From Cranoglanis bouderius (Eukaryota; Chordata; Actinopteri; Siluriformes; Cranoglanididae), in assembly GCA_023630585.1 (NCBI GenBank), contig CM042567.1:2284001-2348000 (forward strand): 64,000 bases of DNA, written 5' to 3'. The stretch's first letter is position 1, and each line of letters starts with the position of its first letter. A program made the position numbers and the translations under genes. The notes below the pieces were generated by a model. That model did not search any database. It was given only the letters and a program-made list of their open reading frames with translations, and had not been told where the DNA came from. This document shows, piece after piece, positions 44,840 to 57,930 of this stretch.

Positions 44840-46297
44840 CAGTGCCCTCCACTACTATTAGTACTAATATTGTTAAATATGTGTGTGCCACAATTATTGG
44901 CACCCTTTTAGTCAATACTTTGTGCTACCTCCCTTTGCCAAGATAACAGCTCTGAGTCTTCTCCTATAACGCCTGATGAGGTTGGAGAATTCATGGCAAG
45001 GGATCTGAGACCATTCCTCCATACAGAATCTCTCCAGATCCTTCAAATTTCCAGGTCCACGCTGGTGGACTCTCCTCTTCAGTTCACCCCACAGGTTTTC
45101 TATGGGTTTCAAGTCAGGGGACTGGGATGGCCAGGGCAGGACCTTGATATTGTGGTCAGTAAACCATTTTTGTGTTGATTTTGATGTATGTTTTGGATCA
45201 TTGTCCTGCTGGAAGATCCGACCACGGCCCATTTGAAGCTTTCTGGCAGAGGCAGTCAGGTTTTCATTTAATATCTGTTAATATTTGATAGAGTCCATGA
45301 TGCTATGTATCCAAACAAAATGTCCAGGTCCTCTGGCAGAAAAACAGCCCCAAAACATTAAAGAGCCTCCACCATATTTAACCGTGGGCATGAGGTACTT
45401 TTTCCATATGGCTACCTCTCTGTGCGCCAAAACCACCTCTGGTTTTTATTGGCAAAAAGCTCTATTTTGGTTTCATCTTACCATAGAACCCGATCCCATT
45501 TGAAGTTCCAGTAGTGTCTGGCAAACTGAAGACGCTTGAGTTTGTTTTTGGATGAGAGTAGAGGCTTTTTTCTTGAAACCCTTCCAAACAACTTGTGGTG
45601 ATGTAGGTGACTTCGGATTGTAGTTTTGGAGACTTTCTGACTCCACGACACAACTAACTTCTGCAATTCTCCAGCTGTGATCCTTGGAGATTTTTTGGAC
45701 AATTGAACCATCCTCTTCACAGTGCGTTGAGACGATATAGACACACGTCCAATTCCAGGTTGATTCATAACATTTCCAGTTGACTGGAATTTCTTAATTA
45801 TTGCCCTGATGGTGGAAATGGGCATTTTCAACGCTTATGCTATTTTCTTATAGCCACTTCCCATTTTGTGAAGCTCAACAACCTTTTGCCGCACATCACG
45901 GCTATATTCCTTGGTCTTACCCATTATTATGAATGACTAAGGGAATTTGGCCTATATGTTACCTCATATTTATACCCCTGTGAAACAGGAAGTCATGGTT
46001 GAACAATTTCCTGTTCCTAGTCACCCAGGTGTAATAAAAAAAATGTAAAATATCAATGGGAATATACTTCAAATATATTTTTCTCATATGAATTTATAGG
46101 GGTGCCAATAATTGTTGCACATCTATATTTAACAAAGATTTTTTTCTGTTGTGTTTGCAATTGTTTGATATCCATGAGAGCGGAGTATTTTTGTGAATCT
46201 TTTGAACAAAAGATCAAAAGGTTAAACAATAGACAATTTTTCACAGCCTTCTTTGCTCATATTTACCAAGGGGGGCCGATATCAGTGGAGGGCGCTG
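44840..46297 (-). mobile_element. Tc1-like transposon, nearly full length
   Basis: It begins CAGTGCCCTCCACTACTATT and ends with the inverse (CAGTGGAGGGCGCTG), flanked by TA (44838-44839 and 46298-46299). Inner repeats share the motif TGCCAATAATTG/CAATTATTGGCA. It is the best preserved transposon here, at 1458 bp, but its gene carries several stops. Confidence 0.92.
44912..45924 (-). pseudogene. Tc1 transposase pseudogene, nonsense mutations
   Basis: It starts MGKTKEYSRDVRQKVVELHK. The HTH (KKIA, stop, ALKMPISTIRAIIKKFQ) is followed by the linker, WDRVLW-stop-DETKI with the first catalytic Asp, QQDNDPKHTSKS with the second, and SPDLKPIENLW with the Glu. The C-terminus RRLRAVILAKGGSTKY is intact. 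At about 337 codons the length is normal. There are at least two in-frame stops and a frameshift in the middle. All three catalytic positions survive, so inactivation is relatively recent compared with the other copies. Confidence 0.88.
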
Positions 46298-46507
46298 TAG
46301 ATATGTACCCCTATCAAAAAAGAGATGTAAATTTGTTGTTTTTTGTTTTGTTTTGTTTTAAAAGTGGAAATCTAGAAAATCTGAAATCCTGGAAGCAAAA
46401 ATACACAAGCAAAGAAATAAATAAGCGAATAAAATAAATAAGTGCATAAATACATTTTAAAAAATGTTGTTCTTTTTGAAATTGGATTTCATACACTTTA
46501 AAAGGTA

Positions 46508-46551
46508 AATAGATAGATAGATAGATAGACAGATAGATAGATAGATAGATA
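46508..46551. repeat. (GATA)n microsatellite
   Basis: About ten GATA units with one GACA. Confidence 0.92.
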
Positions 46552-47050
46552 TCTATTTCCAGATTTTCACATTAAAAAATAGAAATGGATTTTGTCTCCT
46601 CTGTGATAGCAGAAGTCTGAGATGAGCCGTGAGTCATTTTAGCGCAAACGATTATCATAAAAACTTTTTCCAGGCATCTGATCACTGTGAGGTTTATAAT
46701 TGCATTTCATGAATCGACTGTTTGTGTTTCTGCAGCAGCGCAACTGTTAATTTGTGAAGAGGAAAAGAAACGTTAGAAAATTAAAAAAAAAAAAATGGTG
46801 AAAGAGCAAAAAGCAAGGGGCAGGAATTGAGTAAATCGAATGAGGAGGAGGAGGAGGAGGAGGAGGAAGAGCAGAGGGAGAGAAAAATGATTCTGTGCTC
46901 TGGGCCTGGAAAAAGGTATGAAAGTAATTATTTTTGCTCTTCGAGGTTTAGGCATATTTATGGGGCATTACTGAAGCAGTGGGCTATTTAATGTTATTTG
47001 CAGAAAGCACACATTGTTCGCATCAAGTGCACGAGAAATTGAGGGCACAG

Positions 47051-47128
<78 letters not shown>

Positions 47129-48859
47129 AGAGACTGATCGTATGTACAAGTCCTTCACTTCCACTTCACACAGGAAAACGGTTACTGCACTGCATCCACG
47201 TGTTGCATCAGAAAAACGACAGAATATTATCAGACGTGTAATTAGACGGTCAAGTTGTTTGTGCTGAAGTTCTGAGATTGATAATTTGGTAATAAACTAT
47301 TTATAATCATAATTAGTAATCGACATAGGTTACCAATTAAAGTTTGATTCTAGATCTTTGAACTGTATATATTAATGAACAAACTAATCACTACATTAAG
47401 CATTTTGAACACAAATATTATTAAAAACGTCTAGTGATTCTCAAGAAAATCCCTATTTTCGCTGTATTCGTTTCAATTACGAATGAAATAAACACACTTA
47501 CTAATGACATAATTAAACAATCAGTCATTTAAATGTTTTTAACCTCATAACTAAATATGAATGGGTATAAATTGTATTTGAATCTTTAATCTTACATTAT
47601 AATTGATTGCTAATTGTCATTAGTATGAATCCTTAATTAGTAAACTACTTATTACTTGTTTATAATTTGTTTATTACCAAACAAGCAATACTTGTGCTCC
47701 TCATTAGTACAAATGATTAAAAGGAATTGTTTTCAAGGCTCCGTTGAGCCAGGGCTCTCAAACTTTTTAGCAAATAAATATCCCTAGCTCTGGATTAAAC
47801 TTCATCCAACTATTTAAATATTAGAGTTATTATTTGAATGTGTGCCATAATATTTTGGCTATTTATTGGAGCCATAGAGGGTTTTATTCTGGAAATTTCC
47901 ACCGACAGAACACATTAGATGTTCGATGTTTATTGACATTATTTATAGGCGACTTGTTTTTTTGAGTTATTGAGGTTTGGATTAAAGGCACCGAAGTGAC
48001 CAAGTATCAATAAAACTCAAAAATAGACTTTGACTATCATTATTTACAACATTAGTTAACATCAACACCAACTTCAGGACCATGCCAGATAATGAAATTG
48101 TCTAACTAATCATATTCATATTGTTTCATATTTATTTAATAATATTTCCTTCCTATTTATTCCATACCTCACTACTTGAGTATGAAGTCCACGGTGATAA
48201 ATGTGAGTTAACATTAAAACACAAACATTAATATGTTCATAGCTGTTAAGCGGCAACATCCATAAGGTGCCAATATTTACGCACACTAACCTGAAATTGA
48301 GCTGATAATCAATTTTTTTTGAGTAACATGCTGATTTATTAATTAGATGGAAAATAAATATGTTTAAATATTAGTTCATTTATGATTTGGTGAACATGCG
48401 AAAATAAAATAATAAAACACAAATGGTTTCTTAATGCTAAACTTTAGGATTATTATGTTAGTTAATGGAAAATATAAAACCCTGCTGATGTGGAAGTGCT
48501 TTTCATTTTTCTCTCCGTCTTTTTTCCCCTCACAAAAGCATGAGGTTTATTTTCTTTCTATTGTTCTCAGAAGTTGAAAAGTTAAATATGTGGAGCAGAT
48601 TTTTAAAAATCCTTTTCCTCTAAATCATATCGTGTTATGTCGGACTGCACAATAGCCGGTGTGGATGACGGGGTGGAAAACCCGGGTCTTTCTTTTCTTT
48701 TTTTTTCTTCTTCTTCTTTTTTTTATCCCGACTCCAGTCCGGAACATAAGTGCTGACTCGCGGGACCCACTTACAACTAATACACGGTGTGCTTTCATCC
48801 CGTCTGAATGGCGAAATAAATAAAAAGAATGGAAAATGGCTGCTCTCCGGGCCATACCT
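46552..48859. other. Noncoding DNA, nothing firm
   Basis: 46600-46760 is repeat-free with TTTATAATTGCATTTCATGA-type motifs and could be a conserved element. 47230-48600 is AT-rich and rich in TAAT motifs. A (GGA)n run lies near 46840. Confidence 0.35.
47052..47127. repeat. Compound (GT)n-(GA)n microsatellite
   Basis: A GT run then a GA run, the same arrangement as at 17797-17912. Confidence 0.93.
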
Positions 48860-49200
48860 CTATACCTTTGCTCCCTGGCTCTTTGTTAAAACCCTATCTC
48901 TGCTGCTCCATTGCCCCCAGCTACATTAAATCCCATTAAATTCACCTTCATTAAAGCAGCCCCGTGTCTCCTGCTCGCTGCGGCCCCTAATGTGGGGCCT
49001 CTCAAGGACAGAGCGGTAATGAGGCCGGACTGGATTTAACCTTGAAGCGTACAGGTTTTCATTTCCAAATCAATAACTTATGCCTCAAAACCCTCGCGCT
49101 AGATCCAGGCTATAATTTTCAGGCATTAATTGTGCGGATTAAGTTTCTCCTGCAACATCGTGATGCCAAAAAAGCCATTTACCTTTTTTTTTTTTTAAGC
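48860..49200. other. Candidate conserved noncoding element
   Basis: Unique sequence of mixed composition between AT-rich stretches, with many ATTAAA/TAAT motifs (CCCATTAAATTCACCTTCAT, GGCATTAATTGTGCGGATTA). No coding frame spans it. Confidence 0.4.
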
Positions 49201-49780
49201 TGTACATATTCCACGTAGCTTTGCTTCCCTGTATTTATTTTTATTCCCTCTCTGTCCATCTCTGATGCAAGAGGTGAATTCACAGCTTGCAGATTCACAG
49301 TCAGCTCGTCCTGACAGGGTAGAAGATGCCGGATGGCGTTTCAACAACGTATAATTGACCAAAAGGGGCCTTTTTAGAATTTCTTCCTTTATTTATTTAA
49401 ACAAACCCGACGCATTGTTGTGAATCTGCGGAAAATTGCAGGACAGTGTCATCATGCACAATAAATAGGATGAAGAAGAGAAGAAAAGAGACTTTTATTA
49501 GATTTGATTGATTTTTTTTTGGAAGTGGAAAATCATTTGAATTTAATGGAGAATTTTGGGTCCCACGTGTGCAGAAATTGCGTGCTTCCGTATTCAGACT
49601 TCAGACTATCAAGTATGGATCAAGTCCAGAAATGTCACGTTGAAATCTATACCTGTAAAACAATATGGAGGCTAATACCAAATACATACAGTAAATACGA
49701 CATTATTAATTAATTAATAGCATCGTCCCCCATGTCCAAGTCTTTTTCACACAGAGGACATCCGAGGATCTTAATCAAAT
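49201..49780. other. Noncoding DNA, nothing recognised
   Basis: AT-rich flank between a candidate conserved element and the MITE. Confidence 0.4.
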
Positions 49781-50297
49781 GCTGCATCCCAATTTGCCTA
49801 CTTATACTGTGCACTAAAAGTATGTACATGTATTGTGAGGAAAAAGTACATACTTTTGAGTGTGCAGCAAAGAGTATTGGGACACACTAACAGAAGAGAA
49901 CATTGTTGCCTAGTTACGCACGCTGTCACCATAAACAAACTCCTCGCTGCATTTCAGTTTTTCTTCATTCATTATTCCTTATATAATTTACACTATATCA
50001 TTTAATTGACACCTCTCTAAAATACGCATCACAGATTTTACACTCGTCCGCCATGCTTGCAGGTTGAATTCGATGACGCAAACCGTCACAAAACTCCGCC
50101 TCCCTCCCTTGCGCAAGGAGCTGTGGGCAACATTGGCTGAAAAATTGTCCACAGATCCGCACTTCGAAAACATACCTGAAATAGTAGACCATCCGGGTAC
50201 CTTTGGGATCTTCATTTAAACATACTATGATTTGGGACGCGCCAATTCTAATCTCGGACACTATTTAATACGGACAGTAGGCGAATTGGGATGCAGC
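49781..50297. mobile_element. MITE with 22-bp terminal inverted repeats
   Basis: The ends read GCTGCATCCCAATTTGCCTA and, inverted, GCTGCATCCCAATTCGCCTA. The 517-bp interior is non-coding, and the short open frames in it are not recognisable. Its superfamily (hAT or PIF/Harbinger) is not settled because a target duplication is not clear. Confidence 0.75.
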
Positions 50298-50660
50298 AAG
50301 AGACATTGCTTATCTCAAGGAAAGTTTTTTCCCCCGTCTAATGGATAAAATTATAAACAACAGTTAGAGTGTGGTAGATGATTCAGCTTATCTTTCAAAC
50401 CAGGGGGATGTTTTCATTCGTTTAGTATCTCACGGCTTCATTAACCTGTCGGGGCGTGAAAACAACAACAACAACAACAACAAAAAAACATCAGGATGTG
50501 CTGGATCAAGTGCTATTCTATGTGCTGCTGAATAACGAGTGTGGAAGCCATGCTGTTAAATTAAATGAGTGATTAATGTGATAATTACAGGACTGTTCAT
50601 GCAGCAATACTGTATATTGGTGATATACTAGACTCCTATTAGGTGTATATTATCATATTC

Positions 50661-50799
50661 AGTTTCAGTTTTATTTGTATAGCGCTTTTAATGATAGGCA
50701 TTGTCCCAAAAACAGCTTTACAGAAATATATAAATGCAGGATATACATTTTTAATGTATGAATTTATCCCTAATGAGCAAGCCAGAGGCGACGGTGGCA
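50661..50799 (+). repeat. TTTATTTGTATAGCGC dispersed repeat, copy 1
   Basis: The motifs TTTTATTTGTATAGCGCTTT, AACAGCTTTACAGAAATATA and AGCCAGAGGCGACGGTGGC are those of a repeat abundant in teleosts. Class (SINE or other) was not settled. Confidence 0.65.
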
Positions 50800-51489
50800 T
50801 GTTAGTGTTTCATTTGAATTTTTAATTGTGTCTTGTTTTTATATTATATTACGTTTGACAACAAGGGAAAAAAAAATACTGATATGGTTCTTCAGTCTGC
50901 ATTTTCTATCCCTGATTTTTTTCAGGTTTAAAGGAAAGTGCTTGTGTTTAAAGGCGGTGTGGCTAGACACGTCATAATACGACACTTCTACTCGAGAAAG
51001 CGTGAGAGGGATTTTAATTATATGACTGAGGAGCCCAGAAAGTCAACATGTGCAGGTGAGTAAACCAATTCTGAACATGTATAACATTCCATGCATAATT
51101 AATGATGCAACTTTTGGACTTGAGTCGTCGACTCTGAATACGATCCTAACCACTGTTGTAGAAACAGATCGGTTATTTTGAAGAAAATTCCTATAATAAA
51201 GTGAACAATTTCTCTGTACATACAGTACAGTAGATGCAGGCATGAATAATATAAATAGAAATATCAGAAATCTTCACGCAAATGTAATTAATCTTTCACT
51301 ATTATACCTGATGTCCTGTTACTACATGATACACATGCGTGTTTACATAGATACTAAATAATAGCTTAAAAGTTGCGTCTGTTTACAACTGCCGTAAGTG
51401 CGCCGGTTTAAAAGACGCTAAATATAAAATTACGAATAACATACAAATGTTTAAAAACAGCTCCTGTGGTGAAAAAGAGATTTGCACGT
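50800..51489. other. Noncoding DNA, nothing recognised
   Basis: AT-rich with no coding frame or known repeat. Confidence 0.4.
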
Positions 51490-51870
51490 CACATTTTCTC
51501 TCCTCGCAGTCACATGACTCCTGTCATCAGAGCATTTCTATAGGAGGTATTAATTTGTCCTGCGGTGATAATTTCTGCCCGACATGTTCATAATGTGAAA
51601 TATTAGATCTCGTCCTGAGGAGTAGGGGGTAATCATGGCAGCTTAATTTTTTAATCAAATTCCCTCTTAAATGGGGTTTTATTAAATTACACAGCGCACA
51701 CTTTGGGAGTCGGGCACCGGCAGCACTGGCATGGTGTAAAAAGAGCTTCTCAGGATAATTAAATAAAATTAATAAAAAGCCGGCGCAGAGTGAGAAGAAT
51801 GGGCAGGAGGAAAAGCCGGCGGCCATATCTCTGCCCAGATTCCGGCTCGTCTGGTTCCTTGGGAATGGTG
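51490..51870. other. Candidate conserved noncoding element
   Basis: Unique DNA with GCAGCTTAATTTTTTAATC, AGGATAATTAAATAAAATTA and a GC-richer AAAGCCGGCGGCCATATC part. The 99-codon minus-strand frame has no recognised domain. Confidence 0.4.
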
Positions 51871-52909
51871 CGTTAAAGTAGGGAGGGATGAACGTTTAAA
51901 TGAATTGAGGGACTTATCTGTCACTTATGGAAAATCTTTTGTGATCAAATGTGTGATGTGTGATGTGCAGTCGAAGTAATGAAGGTAGAATCTACTTTCG
52001 GATGATTAAAGATGAAATGCCTGTGGAAATGCCTGAGTTAACTGTATACGTTTTAAATCTATAAAACAGAAATGAATCAAGGAAGTATTCATTATTAATT
52101 GAATTTGTGTCGGTGGAGAAAAAAATACTGTCATAAATTGGAGGCAGGTGGATGTAAGCGCGAGTTTAATCTTTATTAAAAATCCAAACCAACAGCCAGA
52201 ATTGAGGTCACAAAGAGCCAGAATGTGAAACGATAAGGCAAACAGAACAATGTAGGAAAACACAGAGCAAAAAGATCGTAATTGAAAATACTGCTGGAAT
52301 ACGCGGTTGTGATTGTGGAAGTAAACAGGAAGCAGGTGTGTCGGAAGTCAGGTGAGTGTTTTAATGTCTGGGATGGTTTTGGATCAGGACCAGGAGCGGT
52401 GGTTTTCGGATCAGAAGAGAATCTGGATGTGAAAAATATAAAAAGAAGTGGGATTACCACTGACAAAAAAAAACAAAAACAAACAAATAGAGCTTTTCAT
52501 TATTAGCATGCAGCATTTGTTGTAAATTGTCCCTCGATCTGATGCTACTATTACTTTATTTATTACGTATTACAGTAGGTGGGCCTGGATTTGCCCCTGA
52601 CCGTGTCCGGGATGAAATTTTTTATTCATACTGGATACACAAAAGTGTGGAGAGACAATTAGATTCTGAAGCTTGTGGCCAGAAAAATGTACAAAAGGTA
52701 TGCAGAGGTGCTAACATCTACTGTATGGTTTAGCAAAAATATTTAAGATATTTGACACCTAGCTATGATGATACAGGATGCTTTTCTGTTTTGTTTTTTT
52801 TTTTCAGCTATGGCAGCGGTTAAACAAACACACAAGTAAAATTCACCTATAGCTGATAAAATCTGATATTTAGCATGTAATGTCTAAATAATAAAACATG
52901 ACATGGTAT
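51871..52909. other. Noncoding DNA, nothing recognised
   Basis: Short frames only; none protein-like. Confidence 0.4.
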
Positions 52910-53570
52910 ATTATTATAGGAAAATAATCAATAGCGGGGTGGTGTCATGAAGTAAATTTGCTGTTACTTCTCCATAGTTAAGTATATTCCAATTATATTA
53001 ACAGCACGTCACAGAGCATTTTATTCCTTTTATACCACAGCAGTTTAAATTTTTTTATTTACTTTTTGTCTATTTATAGTTACATTTAATGTTATGGAAT
53101 GACCGTGGAAGTTAGGAGTGAGTTGGAGTAACTTGGAGTTAGTTCCTGTTCTCACTTACGTTATAGCAGCTATACACAGTTGTTCCCACACCAGCCTCTT
53201 TTTTTTTTCTCTCTCTTAAAGTTAATAAGACAAACAAACAAACAAACAAACAAACCAAAAAAATGCAGGTTGTGGTGTTACTGAGAAACTTCAAAGTGTC
53301 CTGAAGACGTTGAAAGACTTAGTTTTAACTAAAGTTACAGCTTTAACCCGGACTTTGACAAAACACTGACACCGGAGACTCCTTCCATAAATGCTAAATA
53401 ATCATCTCCTTATAGAAAACTTCACCATATCAACAATAAATACGATAACATATTAAAACGAGTGTGTTCAAATAAACCTGTGATTTGCAGCTGCGCTACT
53501 GTCAGAGCCGCTGTTATAGAAAATTAATCAACACCTTCTGACCAATCAAATTCTTTCACATGGGATTTCA
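52910..53570 (+). repeat. Family A repeat, near-complete copy
   Basis: Runs from TATTATAGGAAAATAATCAA through TTGTTCCCACACCAGCCTCT and GACACCGGAGACTCCTTCC to ACACCTTCTGACCAATCAAA. Confidence 0.7.
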
Positions 53571-54889
53571 TCATATTTTTTTTTTTGGTGGACAATTTTT
53601 TTTTTTTTTTTGCTTCTCCATAATTGAGAGCAGTCCAGACTCATGATAGGGTTTTTCTTTCAGCAGTGACATTTTATTGGCCTGATGTTTTGGTTCTTGT
53701 TGAGCCCCATCACGGGAACACTGACATGCTGTGATCGTCCTGGTTTGTGGAGACACTTTCTGTTATTCTTAGACCTTAAGGAAGTCTCTAGTGGTCCACA
53801 TGGTTACAGGGGAATTCCTTCTAAACCCTCCCCATTCCCATATAGAGTTGGATGCTTGCCATTTACATTTAGCTCCATGCCCAGAGATGAAACCGATACG
53901 TGTGTAAAGGCATTACATACAATCCGTGAGGCCCTGCGGTTTTCAGAGTGGACATGAAGCACTCATGTCCTGACCACAAATGCTCTCTTTGGAGAAGAAC
54001 ACTCCAGGCTCTTCATGGCCTACTTTGTGTGAGAGGCAGGAGGAGTGATGGGATCAGCATGTCTCTCTCTCTCTCTCTCTCTCTCCCTCTCTCTCTCTCA
54101 TACACACACATATGAATCCAAGGTTCTATCCAAGGTTTTGGCTTTAGGATTCGTGAGTATAGTACCAGTACTGCTGTAATGCTTTTTTCCACTGCACATT
54201 GTGTTACGGTACTGTGTGGTTACTAACCCAAAAGTATTCACACCCTAGTCAAGTATCTGGGTCTGCTACGTTCACGCTAGCAAGTGAAAAGTTGTTTGTA
54301 TTGCTTTTGGTTTGTCTTTTGTGGCCGTGTAGCAGTTGTCTGCTGTTGTTACTTGTAGGAGTGGCCTGTCCAGCGCTTTTTTTTTTTTTATCTTTCCGAT
54401 GAAAAAAATGGTAATAGCTATATATAGCTACGAAAGCTTACTAGTTAAATTGGTTGTTTGACTTATGTTATGTGCTCAGCATAGAGTAGCAAAGCAAGCA
54501 AAGTATACTAGCTATGTACACTCACCGGAGGACCCATCGATCTCTCGACTTCCTTCCAAGCTTTATTTTTCTTCGTAATGTCTCTATACACGTTTAATGA
54601 GAAGTCTATGTATATGACAAGATAAAATGAGACCACGATTATGAAGTTTTTCTTTCATTTTCTAATTGCAAGGCAGGAACTGAAGTGGGGAACTGAAGAA
54701 ACGTCGGACCACACGCACCATAGGATTAATCCGACGAATCATTCGAGTTAATCGTTTGGATTTGTTGCTTTTCCGTGAAATAAGTACTGTAATTTGCATA
54801 GAATCGACAAAATCTTGATACCCGAAGTCGCTTCTCATGCTGTCACTGAAAATGTGATTCGTTGACGTGTTAACGAAGAGTTATAAGTG
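53571..54889. other. Noncoding DNA, nothing recognised
   Basis: Poly-T runs near 53575-53615. The 90-codon frame at 53685-53957 is unrecognised. Confidence 0.4.
54061..54100. repeat. (CT)n microsatellite
   Basis: A CT run with one CCT interruption, followed by a short CA run. Confidence 0.9.
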
Positions 54890-55120
54890 CGAGCGTGTCT
54901 CTTTCGTTCTCTCTGTTTCTCTCCATGCATCTCAGGAGCTCTCCGGTCCAGGCCTGCAGCGGTGAGGTCTTGTTTGAATTAGTTTACGGGCAGTGAAAAT
55001 GAAAAGCGCCCCACTGTGATGTGAAGAGCCTGGCCTGAAGGGCTTACTCAGACCGTCTCTGGCTGAAAGGCGTATTTATATCTTCCAGACCAGTAATTAA
55101 TCACTCCTTGTTGCTAGAGC
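54890..55120. other. Candidate conserved noncoding element
   Basis: Unique DNA with GACCAGTAATTAATCACTCC and GTTTGAATTAGTTTACGGGC, no repeats and no coding frame. Confidence 0.35.
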
Positions 55121-56114
55121 TGGTGGTACAAGAAGTGAGTACTGTATGTGTGTTTCATGGATCCTGTCTGAATTCTGTCTTTGTGCTGCTGAAAAATAAA
55201 CACAGAACTGCAGAACCGCAATTAAAACACTGATTCAGGAAATTTACACGCAGTAGAGAGATGAAGTGCTAGATCCAGAGCTGCTGATGTTAATTAGCCC
55301 ATTGTCTAGCTTGGAACAGTATACAGTAATTTGTTGAATATCTTGTCAACGGTGTAATTCCAGCATCATATCAAAACAGACATCGGACCTGTCAGTAACA
55401 CTCATGAAGTTACCAGAATGTTCTTCTAACGTTTATCATGTATGTAGCATTATCCAGAAAACCAAAATCAGACATGCGCTAACATCACAGGGACGTTTCT
55501 TGTTCTCTTGGTTGAAGGTCAGAGCCCAAAGGATTAATGGACATGACATGGAAGCAGGTCATAACGATGCCAGAATTCATACTTTTGATTCTTTCTCCCC
55601 ATCCTGCTTACACCAGCCCACTGTTTATAATTCTTTGTAAAGATCCTACGCAGTGACTGAACGGACTCAAAAGAGTTCCAGACACTTTCATGTTTCTCTG
55701 CCTGTTGAACTTTTTTTTTCTTTTTCTTTTTCTTTTTTTAAATGCACTGATTTCCTCTCAGTGTTTCATGCCACTGGCAGTATGCTTTAATTCGATTACA
55801 CTCAGCCAGTCACCCTGGGTCAGAATGCCAATTCGAGAAGCAGAAGGTGTAAAATTTGTCATTCCACAGGCTGCCAAACAGAGCAGGTGAGAGGACACAC
55901 AGTCCTCAGGCAGAAACAACTGACTGCCTTTATTTATTTATTTTTTAAAAAGATTTTTTTTCCTCTTTTTCGCTCTCCATTTTCCTTCACATGAGCGTAA
56001 ACATGTTGTTTAAGTGTCAAGTACAAACTGGGACCTTGGCGTTATGAAAACTCAGGCATCTCGGCTTAAACGACTCTAAAGTTTCACACTGCACATTTAT
56101 AGAATATTACAACA
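55121..56114. other. Noncoding DNA, nothing recognised
   Basis: Mixed-composition DNA with T-rich runs near 55710 and 55940; no exon supported. Confidence 0.4.
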
Positions 56115-56730
56115 CAGCGCTGTTGAATTCTGGATTCTGATTGGTCAGAAGGTGCTGATTAATTGTCTATACCAGCAGCTGCATATCGCAGGTTTGCGAT
56201 CTGTATGTTAATGCATTATCGTTTCTATAGCAACACCTCATTTGAAGGGACTCGTATGGCAAACGCTCCACTAACAAGAACCACGATTTAAAAAACCTGC
56301 ATAATCGTCGATATGGTTACGTTTTCTGTTTCATTTAACATCGATGGAAGGAGTCTCCAGTGTCAGAGGTAAAGCTGTAACTGTAAGTTTTGTTATTTCG
56401 CGGTAACATAACAAACTGTTTTTATTTTATTTTGTCCGGTGAGAGAACGACTGTTTATGCTCATGTGCTATAACATAAGTGAGACAAAGAACTTCTTTCC
56501 TGAACATTCCACAACATTAAATGCCACTTTAAACGGATAAAAATTATGACGTCTGTAATAAATCTGTTCTGTAATCAATAAAACACAATAAATCATTAAC
56601 AGTTGATGTGTATGAGAGGAATAAAACTTTTCAGGATGTGCTGTTATTGGAAAATAATTAAGTTTGGAGTTATAATAGTGATTCTTTTCCATCACGCCAT
56701 AACGTCATTGATTATTTTCCAATATTGCTT
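56115..56730 (-). repeat. Family A repeat, near-complete copy
   Basis: Runs from TTCTGATTGGTCAGAAGGTG through GAAGGAGTCTCCAGTGTCAG and GAGAGAACGACTGTTTATGC to TGTGCTGTTATTGGAAAATA and GATTATTTTCCAATATTG. Confidence 0.7.
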
Positions 56731-57549
56731 ACTTAGCATGCTTAAATGCTGTGTCTATCAGTGATATATATAACCAACTGCTGAAAAGAAATTCTAACTT
56801 AATAGTATAAATAATACAAATGCATAAATAAAAACAAGAAGTAGCACAAACAAAAGCAACTATTGCAAGACAAGTGCAAAGAAAATAAGGTGTTATCCAA
56901 GATCTATGATTGGTGGGTTTGGCTGATAAATCCCTTGAATACCTCGAAAAATTTTGCTCTTGGATTTTTTTTTTGGGGGGGAGGGGGGGATTTAATGTTA
57001 GGCCAAGAAACACTGAACGATAATGACATAGCAACATGGATGTTTAAATTTATGTGAAGTCCTTTTCCGAACAAAATGCCAAAAAGAGTCGAAGAAAGAA
57101 ATGCAATAAAGTAAATCTTTCTCTCTATTTTCTTGTATTTCCACACTGGTGATGATCCCGAAGTGGTTTATATCGCAGGTGCAGCGGGCGTCTGCCCTCG
57201 GAGGCCCGTCGTGTTGGCAGGAGATAAGAGAGAACGTTTAGAGATCTACTGACATGTCGAGCTTGTGTGTGTTAGCTTATAACCTTTTATTAGACTCTGT
57301 TTAGAGCGTTTAAAGCACCGCAGCACAGTTTATCCTCAGAGTTCACAAAGCTGACAAGAGAGAGAGAAAAAAAAAACAAAAACAAAAACGGCTGGCATAG
57401 TTCTAGTCCTGGAGAAATAAAAAAGAGAGAGATAATTATCACGAAGAATAAACTCTGAAATATCATTATAACAGTGAGCCACGTTGCTTGAAATAACAAT
57501 CTGACTTTCTATTTAGTCTGTTACAAATCTATAATTTACATCGAAAATA
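56731..57549. other. Noncoding DNA, nothing recognised
   Basis: Includes a poly-T/poly-G stretch near 56966-56990 and a GCAGCGGGCGTCTGCCCTCG GC-rich patch near 57180. Confidence 0.4.
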
Positions 57550-57930
57550 AGGCCTGCGTGTTTGAAAGAGCCGGCCAAGGAAAGCACGAGAGAAACGAAC
57601 AGCTGGAGGTGATTAGAGGAGGCCTTGGGATGGCCGGGGATTCAAAGTAAACATGGAGCCTTTCCACAGTCAACAGCATTTACAAATGTAGAAGAAGGAA
57701 GCTACTGAATTTGTGAAGAATGTGCAGAGGGGATGGAAAGCGTGCTAGCGCGGAGGCAGCAGATGGAGAAAATAAAAGCCGTCGCAGAAATGCGGCTAAC
57801 GGGACCGTCGGTTAATTCGCTCGGGCCACGGGGAAGAGCGTTCAGGGTCAGCGCTTACAGGTTTACGTCTATCTCTCTCAGTGCACTGCTGTTATTTTCT
57901 GAATGCCTTCAAGGCAAGTGCACTTTCCTC
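57550..57930. other. Candidate conserved noncoding element
   Basis: Unique DNA with AGCTGGAGGTGATTAGAGGA, TCAAAGTAAACATGGAGCC (forkhead-like GTAAACA) and GTCGGTTAATTCGCTCGG. A 73-codon frame at 57733-57954 is not recognised. Confidence 0.35.
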
